NCBI RefSeq assembly: GCF_901709675.1
Contig: NC_051103.1
Coordinates: 1,349,501-1,413,500 of the forward strand
Direction: 5' to 3'
Length of the DNA stretch: 64,000 bases
From: Syngnathus acus
Taxonomy: Eukaryota > Chordata > Actinopteri > Syngnathiformes > Syngnathidae
Shown here: piece by piece, positions 1 through 11,880 of the stretch
Position numbering within the stretch: position 1 is the stretch's first letter
Layout of the letters: each line of letters opens with the position of its first letter
Notes under the pieces: generated by a model
Seen by the model: only the letters and a program-made list of their open reading frames with translations
What the model was told of the DNA's origin: nothing
Databases searched by the model: none
Translations under genes and position numbers: made by a program

Positions 1-778
1 GGAAGTTGTGGAATAGGTAGGCAAAAGATGAACAGTTGAAAGTTGGAATGGGTTGAATCGGTTGAAAAATGTAGAAATTAGAGTAGAAAAACGGAATTTT
101 AGAGAATTTTGGTTGAATTTCAAAATAAAAGATGTGAAGTTTTTGGTAAGTGGGAAGTTGTGGAATAGGTAGGCAAAAGATGAACAGTTGAAAGTTGGAA
201 TGGGTTGAATCGGTTGAAAAATGTAGAAATTAGAGTAGAAAAACGGAATTTTAGAGAATTTTGGTTGAATTTCAAAATAAAAGATGTGAAGTTTTTGGTA
301 AGTGAGAAGTTGTGGAATAGGTAGGCAAAAGATGAACAGTTGAAAGTTGGAATGGGTTGAATCGGTTGAAAAATGTAGAAATTAGAGTAGAAAAACGGAA
401 TTTTAGAGAATTTTGGTTGAATTTCAAAATAAAAGATGTGAAGTTTTTGGTAAGTGGGAAGTTGTGGAATAGGTAGGCAAAAGGTTGAACAGTTGAAAGT
501 TGGAATGGGTTGAATCGGTTGAAAAATGTAGAAATGAGAGGTGAAAAACGAAATTTTGTGAAATGTCGAATGTTACATTAAGAATGAATGGGGAAAAATT
601 TGTCGGAATTCTGGGAATTTTGCGAAAACGGAAAATTTTCGGAATTAGAAAAATGGAAGCGCTCATGTCGTGAATATTTGGAATACGTGAAAAGTGGAAT
701 GGAGTGAATCGGATGAATTTTGTGGAAGAAGAAGCGGGACAAAAAAGTGTGGAGAATAAAAGAGAATAATAATAATAA
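1..778 (-). repeat. Satellite-filled Helentron-like unit, left end cut by the window
   Basis: The stretch is a tandem repeat of about 152 bp (monomers start near 1, 153 and 305), with the monomer core TTGAATCGGTTGAAAAATG. From about 530 the repeat gives way to a non-satellite block with GTGAAATGTCG and an (AAT)n tract that runs up to the CTAG at 779. On the minus strand this is the 5' side of a unit. The long open frames across it are low-complexity read-throughs of the satellite and are not genes. Confidence 0.8.
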
Positions 779-2314
779 CTAGAATGTGCAATTTCTGGAG
801 AAATTGCGTGTGAAGGCGAAATGTATGAATAACTTCTTCGGGGAATGTAAGTGGGAAGTTGTGGAATAGGTAGAAAAATGATGAACAGTTGAAAGTTGGA
901 ATGGGTTGAATCGGTTGAAAAATGTAGAAATGAGAAGGGAAAAAGGAATTGGGTGTGAATTTCAAAATAAAAGATGTGAAGTTTTTGGTAAGTGGGAAGT
1001 TGTGGAATAGGTAGAAAAATGATGAACAGTTGAAAGTTGGAATGGGTTGAATCGGTTGAAAAATGTAGAAATGAGAAGGGAAAAAGGAATTGGGTGTGAA
1101 TTTCAAAATAAAAGATGTGAAGTTTTTGGGAAGTTGTGGAATAGGTAGAAAAATGATGAACAGTTGAAAGTTGGAATGGGTTGAATCGGTTGAAAAATGT
1201 AGAAATGAGAAGGGAAAAAGGAATTGGGTGTGAATTTCAAAATAAAAGATGTGAAGTTTTTGGTAAGTTGTGGAATAGGTAGAAAAATGATGAACAGTTG
1301 AAAGTTGGAATGGGTTGAATCGGTTGAAAAATGTAGACAGAGTAGAAAAACGGAATTTTAGAGAATTTTGGTTGAATTTCAAAATAAAAGATGTGAAGTT
1401 TTTGGTAAGTGGGAAGTTGTGGAATAGGTAGGCAAAAGATGAACAGTTGAAAGTTGGAATGGGTTGAATCGGTTGAAAAATGTAGAAATGAGATGGGGAA
1501 AAGGAATTGGGTGTGAATTTCAAAATAAAAGATGTGAAGTTTTTGGTAAGTGGGAAGTTGTGGAATAGGTAGAAAAATGATGAACAGTTGAAAGTTGGAA
1601 TGGGTTGAATCGGTTGAAAAATGTAGAAATGAGAAGGGAAAAAGGAATTGGGTGTGAATTTCAAAATAAAAGATGTGAAGTTTTTGGGAAGTTGTGGAAT
1701 AGGTAGAAAAATGATGAACAGTTGAAAGTTGGAATGGGTTGAATCGGTTGAAAAATGTAGAAATGAGAAGGGAAAAAGGAAATATTGGAGAATTGGGTGT
1801 GAATTTCAAAATAAAAGATGTGAAGTTTTTGGTAAGTGGGAAGTTGTGGAATAGGTAGGCAAAAGATGAACAGTTGAAAGTTGGAATGGGTTGAATCGGT
1901 TGAAAAATGTAGAAATGAGAGGTGAAAAATGTGAAATGTCGAATGTCCCATTAAGAATGAATGGGGAAAATTTGTCGGAATTTTGGGAATTCTGCGAAAA
2001 CGGAAGATTTTCGGAACGAGAAAAATGGAAGCCACCCTTTCCTGAATATTTGGAATACGTGAAAAGTGGAATGGAGTGAATCGGATGAATTTTGTGGAAG
2101 AAGAAGCGGGACAAAAAAGTGAGGAGAATAAAATAGAATAATAATAATAAAGTAAATGGAGTAGAATAACATATGTGTGAAGGCCATCGCCTTCACACAA
2201 TAATAATAATAAAGTAGAATAACATATGTGTGAAGGCCATCGCCTTCACACAATAATAATAAAGTGAAAAAGTAGAATAACATATGTGTGAAGGCCATCG
2301 CCTTCACACAATAA
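779..2314 (-). mobile_element. Non-autonomous Helentron-like unit (HINE), satellite type
   Basis: The plus strand begins CTAGAATG followed by a perfect stem, GCAATTTC and GAAATTGC around a 4-base loop, then GCGTGTGAAGGCG. Read on the minus strand this is a hairpin followed by CTAG next to T, the form of a Helitron 3' end. The body is about nine satellite monomers of roughly 141 bp. The other end (2150-2310) holds three copies of a palindrome, GTGTGAAGGC and its complement, separated by AATAATAAAGTAGAATAAC. The same word occurs inverted near the 3' end, giving short subterminal inverted repeats. No coding capacity is seen. Confidence 0.72.
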
Positions 2315-4015
2315 CTAGAATGTGCAATTTCTGGAGAAATTGCGTGTGAAGGCGAAATGTATGAATAACTTCTTCGGGGAATGTAAGTGGGAAGTTGTGG
2401 AATAGGTAGGCAAAAGGTTGAAAGTTGGAATGGGTTGAATCGGTTGAAAAATGTAGAAATGAGAAGGGAAAAAGGAATTGGGTGTGAATTTCAAAATAAA
2501 AGATGTGAAGTTTTTGGGAAGTTGTGGAATAGGTAGAAAAATGATGAACAGTTGAAAGTTGGAATGGGTTGAATCGGTTGAAAAATGTAGAAATGAGAAG
2601 GGAAAAAGGAAATATTGGAGAATTGGGTGTGAATTTCAAAATAAAAGATGTGAAGTTTTTGGGAAGTGGGAAGTTGTGGAATAGGTAGGCAAAAGATGAA
2701 CAGTTGAAAGTTGGAATGGGTTGAATCGGTTGAAAAATGTAGAAATGAGAAGGGAAAAAGGAATTGGGTGTGAATTTCAAAATAAAAGATGTGAAGTTTT
2801 TGGTAAGTGGGAAGTTGTGGAATAGGTAGAAAAATGATGAACAGTTGAAAGTTGGAATGGGTTGAATCGGTTGAAAAATGTAGAAATGAGAAGGGAAAAA
2901 GGAATTGGGTGTGAATTTCAAAATAAAAGATGTGAAGTTTTTGGGAAGTTGTGGAATAGGTAGAAACATGATGAACAGTTGAAAGTTGGAATGGGTTGAA
3001 TCGGTTTAAAAAATGTAGAAATAAGAAGGGAAAAAGGAAATATTGGAGAATTGGGTGTGAATTTCAAAATAAAAGATGTGAAGTTTTTGGGAAGTGGGAA
3101 GTTGTGGAATAGGTAGGCAAAAGATGAACAGTTGAAAGTTGGAATGGGTTGAATCGGTTGAAAAATGTAGAAATGAGAAAGGAAAAAGGAATTGGGTGTG
3201 AATTTCAAAATAAAAGATGTGAAGTTTTTGGTAAGTGGGAAGTTGTGGAATAGGTAGGCAAAAGATGAACAGTTGAAAGTTGGAATGGGTTGAATCGGTT
3301 GAAAAATGTAGAAATTAGAGTAGAAAAACGGAATTTTAGAGAATTTTGGTTGAATTTCAAAATAAAAGATGTGAAGTTTTTGGTAAGTGGGAAGTTGTGG
3401 AATAGGTAGGCAAAAGATGAACAGTTGAAAGTTGGAATGGGTTGAATCGGTTGAAAAATGTAGAAATTAGAGTAGAAAAACGGAATTTTAGAGAATTTTG
3501 GTTGAATTTCAAAATAAAAGATGTGAAGTTTTTGGTAAGTGGGAAGTTGTGGAATAGGTAGGCAAAAGATGAACAGTTGAAAGTTGGAATGGGTTGAATC
3601 GGTTGAAAAATGTAGAAATTAGAGTAGAAAAACGGAATTTTAGAGAATTTTGGTTGAATTTCAAAATAAAAGATGTGAAGTTTTTGGTAAGTGGGAAGTT
3701 GTGGAATAGGTAGGCAAAAGGTTGAACAGTTGAAAGTTGGAATGGGTTGAATCGGTTGAAAAATGTAGAAATGAGAGGTGAAAAACGAAATTTTGTGAAA
3801 TGTCGAATGTTACATTAAGAATGAATGGGGAAAAATTTGTCGGAATTCTGGGAATTTTGCGAAAACGGAAAATTTTCGGAATTAGAAAAATGGAAGCGCT
3901 CATGTCGTGAATATTTGGAATACGTGAAAAGTGGAATGGAGTGAATCGGATGAATTTTGTGGAAGAAGAAGCGGGACAAAAAAGTGTGGAGAATAAAAGA
4001 GAATAATAATAATAA
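2315..4015 (-). mobile_element. Non-autonomous Helentron-like unit (HINE), satellite type
   Basis: The unit has the same CTAG-plus-hairpin end at 2315 and carries eleven or so monomers of both satellite variants, 141 bp and 152 bp. It closes with a block at 3770-4010 that is almost identical to 530-775. It abuts the next unit head to tail, with no unrelated DNA between them. Confidence 0.7.
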
Positions 4016-4530
4016 CTAGAAATTGCAATTTCTGGAGAAATTGCGTGTGAAGGCGAAGGCCAATGTTAAGTTACAAATGTTACAAAAAATTTACAAATGA
4101 TAAATGTTAAAAATGAAATGTTACAAATGTTACAAAAAATTTACAAATGATAAATGTTAAAAATGAAATGTTACAAATGACAAATGTTAAAAATGAAATG
4201 TTACAAATGTTACAAAAAATTTACAAATGATAAATGTTAAAAATGAAATGTTACAAATGTTACAAAAAATTTACAAATGATAAATGAAATGTTACAAATG
4301 TTACAAAAAATTACAAATGATAAATGTTAAAAATGAAATGTTACAAATGTTACAAAAAAATTACAAATGATAAATGTTAAAAATGAAATGTTACAAATGT
4401 TACAAAAAAATTACAAATGATAAATGTTAAAAATGAAATGTTACAAATACATGTTACAAAAAAGTTACAAATGATAAGCGTTAAATGATAAGCGGCAAAA
4501 ATAATAAAGGAAATAAATGACATGAATTTG

Positions 4531-4610
4531 TGTCCCACGTGGGTTTCGATACCACACGCGAAAGCTGCTCGTGTCTGAAACGCTTGTGCTCCCAGACTGA
4601 GCTAATCAGG
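4531..4610 (-). repeat. tRNA-like module inside HINE units (six copies)
   Basis: On the minus strand the module reads CCTGATTAGCTCAGTCTGGG near its start, a good pol III A-box and D-arm. Further on it has GTATCGAAACCC, a B-box-like T-arm, and it ends CACGTGGGACA. The spacing fits a tRNA, but the anticodon stem pairs poorly and I cannot assign an anticodon. Five further copies lie at 5484-5563, 6732-6811, 7884-7963, 8950-9029 and 9902-9981. It is best read as a tRNA-derived segment captured by the element and not as a working tRNA gene. Confidence 0.6.
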
Positions 4611-4789
4611 TTCCTTCAGTCAAGGTGGTTGAATTTGGTTAATGTAATGAATGTGTTTGTTGAATGCGAATGCGTAATCAAAGTGGTGGAAATTGCTTAA
4701 TGTAATGAATGTTGAATGCGAATGACAAAAGTTACAAATGATAAGCGTTGAAAATGATGAGCGGGAAGAATAAAGAGTAAAATAATTTA

Positions 4790-4819
4790 TGACGCCCAAT
4801 GTGGGAATCGAACCCACTA
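4790..4819 (-). repeat. tRNA 3'-half remnant (B box) inside HINE units
   Basis: The minus strand carries GTGGGTTCGATTCCCAC, a perfect T-stem and loop with a pol III B box, followed by ATTGGGCGTCA. The D-arm is missing. Further copies lie near 5743, 6988, 8143, 9209 and 10161. With the module about 180 bp away, each unit holds two different tRNA-derived segments in the same orientation. Confidence 0.6.
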
Positions 4820-5045
4820 CAGGAAACTGGCTCGGGTTGACGTTGCCATTAAGAATGAATGGGGGATTTTAAGGCACAAATTTGCTAATTACTTAAAAAC
4901 GGTAAATGTTATGAACAAAAAAAATGGTAGCAAGCGTGACATGAATTTTTGGAACGTGTGAAAGTTTGAACGGGGTGAATCGGTTGAAGCATGTGGGAGT
5001 AGTTAGATGCCAAAAAAGTGGGAGGAATAAGTTGTTTAATAATAA

Positions 5046-6311
5046 CTAGAAATTGCAATTTCTGGAGAAATTGCGTGTGAAGGCGAAGGCCAATGTTAAG
5101 TTACAAATGTTACAAAAAAGTTACAAATGATAAATGTTAAAAATGAAATGTTACAAATGTTACAAAAAAATTACAAATGATAAATGTTAAAAATGAAATG
5201 TTACAAAAAAATTACAAATGATAAATGTTAAAAATGAAATGTTACAAATGTTACAAAAAAATTACAAATGATAAATGTTAAAAATGAAATGTTACAAATG
5301 TTACAAAAAAATTACAAATGACAAATGTTAAAAATGAAATAATACAAATGTTAAAAAAAAATTACAAATGATAAATGTTAAAAATGAAATGTTACAAATA
5401 CATGTTACAAAAAAGTTACAAATGATAAGCGTTAAAAATGATAAGCGGCAAAAATAATAAAGGAAATAAATGACATGAATTTGTGTCCCACGCGGGTTTC
5501 GACACCACTCGCGAAAACGGCTCGTGTCTGAAACGCTTGTGCACCCAGACTGAGCTAATCAGGTTCCTTCAGTCAAGGTGGTTGAATTTGGTTAATGTAA
5601 TGAATGTGTTTGTTGAATGCGAATGCGTAATCAAAGTGGTGGAAATTGCTTAATGTAATGAATGTTGAATGCGAATGACAAAAGTTACAAATGATAAGCG
5701 TTGAAAATGATGAGCGGGAAGAATAAAGAGTAAAATAATTTATGACGCCCAATGTGGGAATCGAACCCACTACAGGAAACTGGCTCGGGTTGACGTTGCC
5801 ATTAAGAATGAATGGGGGATTTTAAGGCACAAATTTGCTAATTACTTAAAAACGGTAAATGTTATGAACAAAAAAAATGGTAGCAAGCGTGACATGAATT
5901 TTTGGGACGTGTGAAAGTTTGAACGGGGTGAATGGGTTGAAGCATGTGGGAGTAGTTAGATGCCAAAAAAGTGGGAGGAATAAGTTGTTTAATAATAATA
6001 AAGTAGAATACCAATGTGTGAAGGCCTTCGCCTTCACACAATAAAGTAGAATACCAATGTGTGAAGGCCTTCGCCTTCACACAATAATAATAATAATAAA
6101 GTAGAATAACATATGTGTGAAGGCCATCGCCTTCACACAATAAAGTAAATGGTGTAGAATAACATATGTGTGAAGGCCATCGCCTTCACACAATAAAGTA
6201 AATGGTGTAGAATAACATATGTGTGAAGGCCATCGCCTTCACACAATAATAATAATAATAATAATAAAGGACAGGAATAACAATAGTGTGAAGGTTACAC
6301 CTTCACACTAA
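5046..6311 (-). mobile_element. HINE, tRNA-module type, with expanded 5' palindromes
   Basis: The architecture matches the unit at 4016-5045. The 5' side (about 6000-6310) carries six tandem copies of the GTGTGAAGGC palindrome, spaced by AATAAAGTAGAAT-type linkers. The variants include GGCCTTCGCC, GGCCATCGCC and a last copy ending in CTTCACACTA. Confidence 0.72.
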
Positions 6312-7350
6312 CTAGAAATTGCAATTTCTGGAGAAATTGCGTGTGAAGGCGAAGGCCAATGTTAAGTTACAAATGTTACAAAAAAGTTACAAATGATAAA
6401 TGTTAAAAATGAAATGTTACAAATGTTGCAAAAATATTACAAATGATAAATGTTAAAAATGAAATGTTACAAATGTTACAAAAAAATTACAAATGATAAA
6501 TGTTAAAAATGAAATGTTACAAATGTTACAAAAAAATTACAAATGATAAATGTTAAAAATGAAATGTTACAAATGCTACAAAAAAATTACAAATGACAAA
6601 TGTTAAAAATGAAATAATACAAATGTTAAAAAAAAATTACAAATGATAAATGTTAAAAATGAAATGTTACAAATACATGTTACAAATGCTAAGCGGCAAA
6701 AATAATAAAGGAAATAAATGACATGAATTTGTGTCCCACGCGGGTTTCGATACCACTCGCGAAAACGGCTCGTGTCTGAACCGCTTGTGCTCCCAGACTG
6801 AGCTAATCAGGTTCCTTCTTTCATGGTGGTTGAATTTGGTTAATGTAATGAATGTGTTTGTTGAATGCGAATGCGTAATCAAAGTGGTGGAAATTGCTTA
6901 ATGTAATGAATGTTGAATGCGAATGACAAAAGTTACAAATGATAAGCGTTGAAAATGATAAGCGGGAAGAATAAAGAGTAAAATAATTTACGACGCCCAA
7001 TGTGGGAATCGAACCCACTACAGGAAACTGGCTCGGGTTGACGTTGCCATTAAGAATGAATGGGGGATTTTAAGGCACAAATTTGCTAATTACTTAAAAA
7101 CGGTAAATGTTATGAACGAGAAAAATGGTAGCAAGCGTGACATGAATTTTTGGGACGTGTGAAAGTTTGAACGGGGTGAATCGGTTGAAGCATGTGGGAG
7201 TAGTTAGATGGCAAAAAAGTGGGAGGAATAAGTTGTTTAATAAAAATAAAAAAAATAATAATAATAAAGTAGAATAACAATGTGTGAAGGCCTTCGCCTT
7301 CACACAATAAAGTAGAATACCAATGTGTGAAGGCCATCGCCTTCACACAA
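6312..7350 (-). mobile_element. HINE, tRNA-module type
   Basis: CTAG-hairpin end at 6312, 50 bp satellite to about 6670, tRNA-like module at 6732-6811, tRNA 3' half near 6988-7020, and two terminal palindromes at about 7280-7350. The last palindrome runs straight into the CTAG of the next unit (CACACAACTAG), so the junction has almost no spacer. Confidence 0.72.
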
Positions 7351-8395
7351 CTAGAAATTGCAATTTCTGGAGAAATTGCGTGTGAAGGCGAAGGCCAATG
7401 TTAAGTTACAAATGTTACAAAAGATTTACAAATGATAAATGTTAAAAATGAAATGTTACAAATGTTACAAAAAATTTACAAATGATAAATGTTAAAAATG
7501 AAATGTTACAAATGACAAATGTTAAAAATGAAATGTTACAAATGTTACAAAAAATTTACAAATGATAAATGTTAAAAATGAAATGTTACAAATGTTACAA
7601 AAAATTTACAAATGATAAATGTTAAAAATGAAATGTTACAAATGATAAATGTTAAAAATGAAATGTTACAAATGTTACAAAAAATTACAAATGATAAATG
7701 TTAAAAATGAAATGTTACAAATGTTACAAAAAATTACAAATGATAAATGTTAAAAATGAAATGTTACAAATGATAAATGTTAAAAATGAAATGTTACAAA
7801 TACATGTTACAAAAAAGTTACAAATGATAAGCGTTAAATGATAAGCGGCAAAAATAATAAAGGAAATAAATGACATGAATTTGTGTCCCACGTGGGTTTC
7901 GATACCACACGCGAAAGCTGCTCGTGTCTGAAACGCTTGTGCTCCCAGACTGAGCTAATCAGGTTCCTTCAGTCAAGGTGGTTGAATTTGGTTAATGTAA
8001 TGAATGTGTTTGTTGAATGCGAATGCGTAATCAAAGTGGTGGAAATTGCTTAATGTAATGAATGTTGAATGCGAATGACAAAAGTTACAAATGATAAGCG
8101 TTGAAAATGATGAGCGGGAAGAATAAAGAGTAAAATAATTTATGACGCCCAATGTGGGAATCGAACCCACTACAGGAAACTGGCTCGGGTTGACGTTGCC
8201 ATTAAGAATGAATGGGGGATTTTAAGGCACAAATTTGCTAATTACTTAAAAACGGTAAATGTTATGAACAAAAAAAATGGTAGCAAGCGTGACATGAATT
8301 TTTGGAACGTGTGAAAGTTTGAACGGGGTGAATCGGTTGAAGCATGTGGGAGTAGTTAGATGCCAAAAAAGTGGGAGGAATAAGTTGTTTAATAA
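7351..8395 (-). mobile_element. HINE, tRNA-module type
   Basis: This unit matches the one at 4016-5045 closely, including the same 3' satellite, the tRNA-like module at 7884-7963 and the absence of 5' palindromes. The near-identity of non-adjacent units points to higher-order amplification of unit groups. Confidence 0.72.
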
Positions 8396-9464
8396 CTAGA
8401 AATTGCAATTTCTGGAGAAATTGCGTGTGAAGGCGAAGGCCAATGTTAAGTTACAAATGTTACAAAAAATTTACAAATGATAAATGTTAAAAATGAAATG
8501 TTACAAATGTTACAAAAAATTTACAAATGATAAATGTTAAAAATGAAATGTTACAAATGACAAATGTTAAAAATGAAATGTTACAAATGTTACAAAAAAT
8601 TTACAAATGATAAATGTTAAAAATGAAATGTTACAAATGTTACAAAAAATTTACAAATGATAAATGTTAAAAATGAAATGTTACAAATGATAAATGTTAA
8701 AAATGAAATGTTACAAATGTTACAAAAAATTACAAATGATAAATGTTAAAAATGAAATGTTACAAATGTTACAAAAAAATTACAAATGATAAATGTTAAA
8801 AATGAAATGTTACAAATGTTACAAAAAAATTACAAATGATAAATGTTAAAAATGAAATGTTACAAATACATGTTACAAAAAAGTTACAAATGATAAGCGT
8901 TAAATGATAAGCGGCAAAAATAATAAAGGAAATAAATGACATGAATTTGTGTCCCACGTGGGTTTCGATACCACACGCGAAAGCTGCTCGTGTCTGAAAC
9001 GCTTGTGCTCCCAGACTGAGCTAATCAGGTTCCTTCAGTCAAGGTGGTTGAATTTGGTTAATGTAATGAATGTGTTTGTTGAATGCGAATGCGTAACCAA
9101 AGTGGTGGAAATTGCTTAATGTAATGAATGTTGAATGCGAATGACAAAAGTTACAAATGATAAGCGTTGAAAATGATGAGCGGGAAGAATAAAGAGTAAA
9201 ATAATTTATGACGCCCAATGTGGGAATCGAACCCACTACAGGAAACTGGCTCGGGTTGACGTTGCCATTAAGAATGAATGGGGGATTTTAAGGCACAAAT
9301 TTGCTAATTACTTAAAAACGGTAAATGTTATGAACAAAAAAAATGGTAGCAAGCGTGACATGAATTTTTGGAACGTGTGAAAGTTTGAACGGGGTGAATC
9401 GGTTGAAGCATGTGGGAGTAGTTAGATGCCAAAAAAGTGGGAGGAATAAGTTGTTTAATAATAA
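8396..9464 (-). mobile_element. HINE, tRNA-module type
   Basis: CTAG-hairpin end at 8396, 50 bp satellite, tRNA-like module at 8950-9029, tRNA 3' half near 9209-9240, and no 5' palindromes. It is nearly identical to the units at 4016 and 7351. Confidence 0.72.
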
Positions 9465-10593
9465 CTAGAAATTGCAATTTCTGGAGAAATTGCGTGTGAA
9501 GGCGAAGGCCAATGTTAAGTTACAAATGTTACAAAAAAGTTACAAATGATAAATGTTAAAAATGAAATGTTACAAATGTTACAAAAAAATTACAAATGAT
9601 AAATGTTAAAAATGAAATGTTACAAAAAAATTACAAATGATAAATGTTAAAATGAAATGTTACAAATGTTACAAAAAAATTACAAATGATAAATGTTAAA
9701 AATGAAATGTTACAAATGTTACAAAAAAATTACAAATGACAAATGTTAAAAATGAAATAATACAAATGTTAAAAAAAAATTACAAATGATAAATGTTAAA
9801 AATGAAATGTTACAAATACATGTTACAAAAAAGTTACAAATGATAAGCGTTAAAAATGATAAGCGGCAAAAATAATAAAGGAAATAAATGACATGAATTT
9901 GTGTCCCACGCGGGTTTCGACACCACTCGCGAAAACGGCTCGTGTCTGAAACGCTTGTGCACCCAGACTGAGCTAATCAGGTTCCTTCAGTCAAGGTGGT
10001 TGAATTTGGTTAATGTAATGAATGTGTTTGTTGAATGCGAATGCGTAATCAAAGTGGTGGAAATTGCTTAATGTAATGAATGTTGAATGCGAATGACAAA
10101 AGTTACAAATGATAAGCGTTGAAAATGATGAGCGGGAAGAATAAAGAGTAAAATAATTTATGACGCCCAATGTGGGAATCGAACCCACTACAGGAAACTG
10201 GCTCGGGTTGACGTTGCCATTAAGAATGAATGGGGGATTTTAAGGCACAAATTTGCTAATTACTTAAAAACGGTAAATGTTATGAACAAAAAAAATGGTA
10301 GCAAGCGTGACATGAATTTTTGGGACGTGTGAAAGTTTGAACGGGGTGAATGGGTTGAAGCATGTGGGAGTAGTTAGATGCCAAAAAAGTGGGAGGAATA
10401 AGTTGTTTAATAATAATAAAGTAGAATACCAATGTGTGAAGGCCTTCGCCTTCACACAATAAAGTAGAATACCAATGTGTGAAGGCCTTCGCCTTCACAC
10501 AATAATAAAGTAGAATACCAATGTGTGAAGGCCTTCGCCTTCACACAATAAAGTACAGGAATAACAATAGTGTGAAGGTCTTCACCTTCACAC
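9465..10593 (-). mobile_element. HINE, tRNA-module type, with 5' palindromes
   Basis: This is close to the unit at 5046-6311, sharing the same variants in the tRNA-like module (9902-9981, with GCACCCAGACTG). It ends with four terminal palindromes at about 10430-10593. Confidence 0.7.
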
Positions 10594-11880
10594 TAAAAAT
10601 GATGAACAGTTGAAAGTTGGGTGTGAATTTCAAAATAAAAGATGAAGTTTTTGGGAAGTTGTGGAATAGGTAGAAAGATAATGAACAGTTGAAAGTTGGA
10701 ATGGGTTGAATCGGTTGAAAAATGTAGAAATGAGAAGGGAAAAAGGAATTGGGTGTGAATTTCAAAATAAAAGATGTGAAGTTTTTGGTAAGTTGTGGAA
10801 TAGGTAGAAAAATGATGAACAGTTGAAAGTTGGAATGGGTTGAATCGGTTGAAAAATGTAGAAATGAGAAGGGAAAAAGGAATTGGGTGTGAATTTCAAA
10901 ATAAAAGATGTGAAGTTTTTGGTAAGTTGTGGAATAGGTAGAAAAATGATGAACAGTTGAAAGTTGGAATGGGTTGAATCGGTTGAAAAATGTAGAAATG
11001 AGAAGGGAAAAAGGAATTGGGTGTGAATTTCAAAATAAAAGATGTGAAGTTTTTGGTAAGTGGGAAGTTGTGGAATAGGTAGAAAAATGATGAACAGTTG
11101 AAAGTTGGAATGGGTTGAATCGGTTGAAAAATGTAGAAATGAGAAGGGAAAAAGGAATTGGGTGTGAATTTCAAAATAAAAGATGTGAAGTTTTTGGTAA
11201 GTTGTGGAATAGGTAGAAAGATAATGAACAGTTGAAAGTTGGAATGGGTTGAATCGGTTGAAAAATGTAGAAATTAGAGTAGAAAAACGAAATTTTGGAG
11301 AATTTGGTTGAATTTCAAATTTGGAATTTTTGGTTAGTGGGAAGTTGTGGAATAGGTAGGCAAAAGATGAACAGTTGAAAGTTGGAATAGGTAGAATCGG
11401 TTGAAAAACGTAGAAATTAGAGTAGAAAAACGACATTGTATAAATTTCGAATTATTGGTAAGTGAGAAGTTGTGGAATAGTTAGGCATAAGATGCATGAG
11501 CTAAATGTTGAAACGGGTTGAATGGGTGGCAAAATGAAGAAATTAGAAAGGAAAAACGCTGTCAAATGACACTGAATGATGTATACATGAAGTGGGATTG
11601 AGCTGAACCTGTTGATGTTGGGACAATACAAATTGGTTAAAGCAAATTGGAAACTGCAGGTGAATATGTACATACAAAAAGCAGTAAGCAAGAAAACCAG
11701 TAAGCGAGTAAAAACAGTACATACGCAAGAAATGTTAGTCAACAAGAAACAGTCAGCAAGATAACTAGTAAGAATCAAATCTGAATCTGTTCTTATTAGG
11801 CATAACATGTGCGTGACAACATAACATCCACCAGGTGTCAGTGCTGAGCGACAGTTATTAGGCATAAGATGAACAGTTTA
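10594..11880 (-). repeat. Decaying satellite of the HINE family
   Basis: About six 134-152 bp monomers run to 11470 with growing divergence, followed by diverged fragments (GTTGAAACGGGTTGAAT near 11500, CATAAGATGAACAGTT near 11855). No CTAG-hairpin end is seen here, so this looks like a truncated unit at the array edge. Confidence 0.65.

Larger units (their letters stand above)
4016..5045 (-). mobile_element. Non-autonomous Helentron-like unit (HINE), tRNA-module type
   Basis: The CTAG-hairpin end at 4016 is followed by about eight copies of a 50 bp AT-rich monomer built from ATGTTACAAA and TTAAAAATGAA (about 4070-4490). A tRNA-like module follows at 4531-4610 and a B-box-like tRNA 3' half at 4790-4819. 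The 5' side (4840-5045) lacks the palindromic repeats. Six neighbouring units share this plan. Confidence 0.72.

Noticed and set aside
663-1664. 333-codon open frame on the minus strand rich in Phe, Thr and Ser
   Set aside because: It is a read-through of the 141-152 bp satellite. The same peptide words recur in other frames of neighbouring monomers, and monomer lengths are not all multiples of three.
4620-4817. 65-codon frame repeated in each unit (six copies)
   Set aside because: It is antisense to the tRNA 3' half and 50 bp satellite DNA. Its conservation follows from copy identity and not from coding.
5990-6310. Regularly spaced palindromes that look like a CRISPR array
   Set aside because: The spacers are near-identical short AT linkers, the host is a vertebrate, and the palindromes are element ends.
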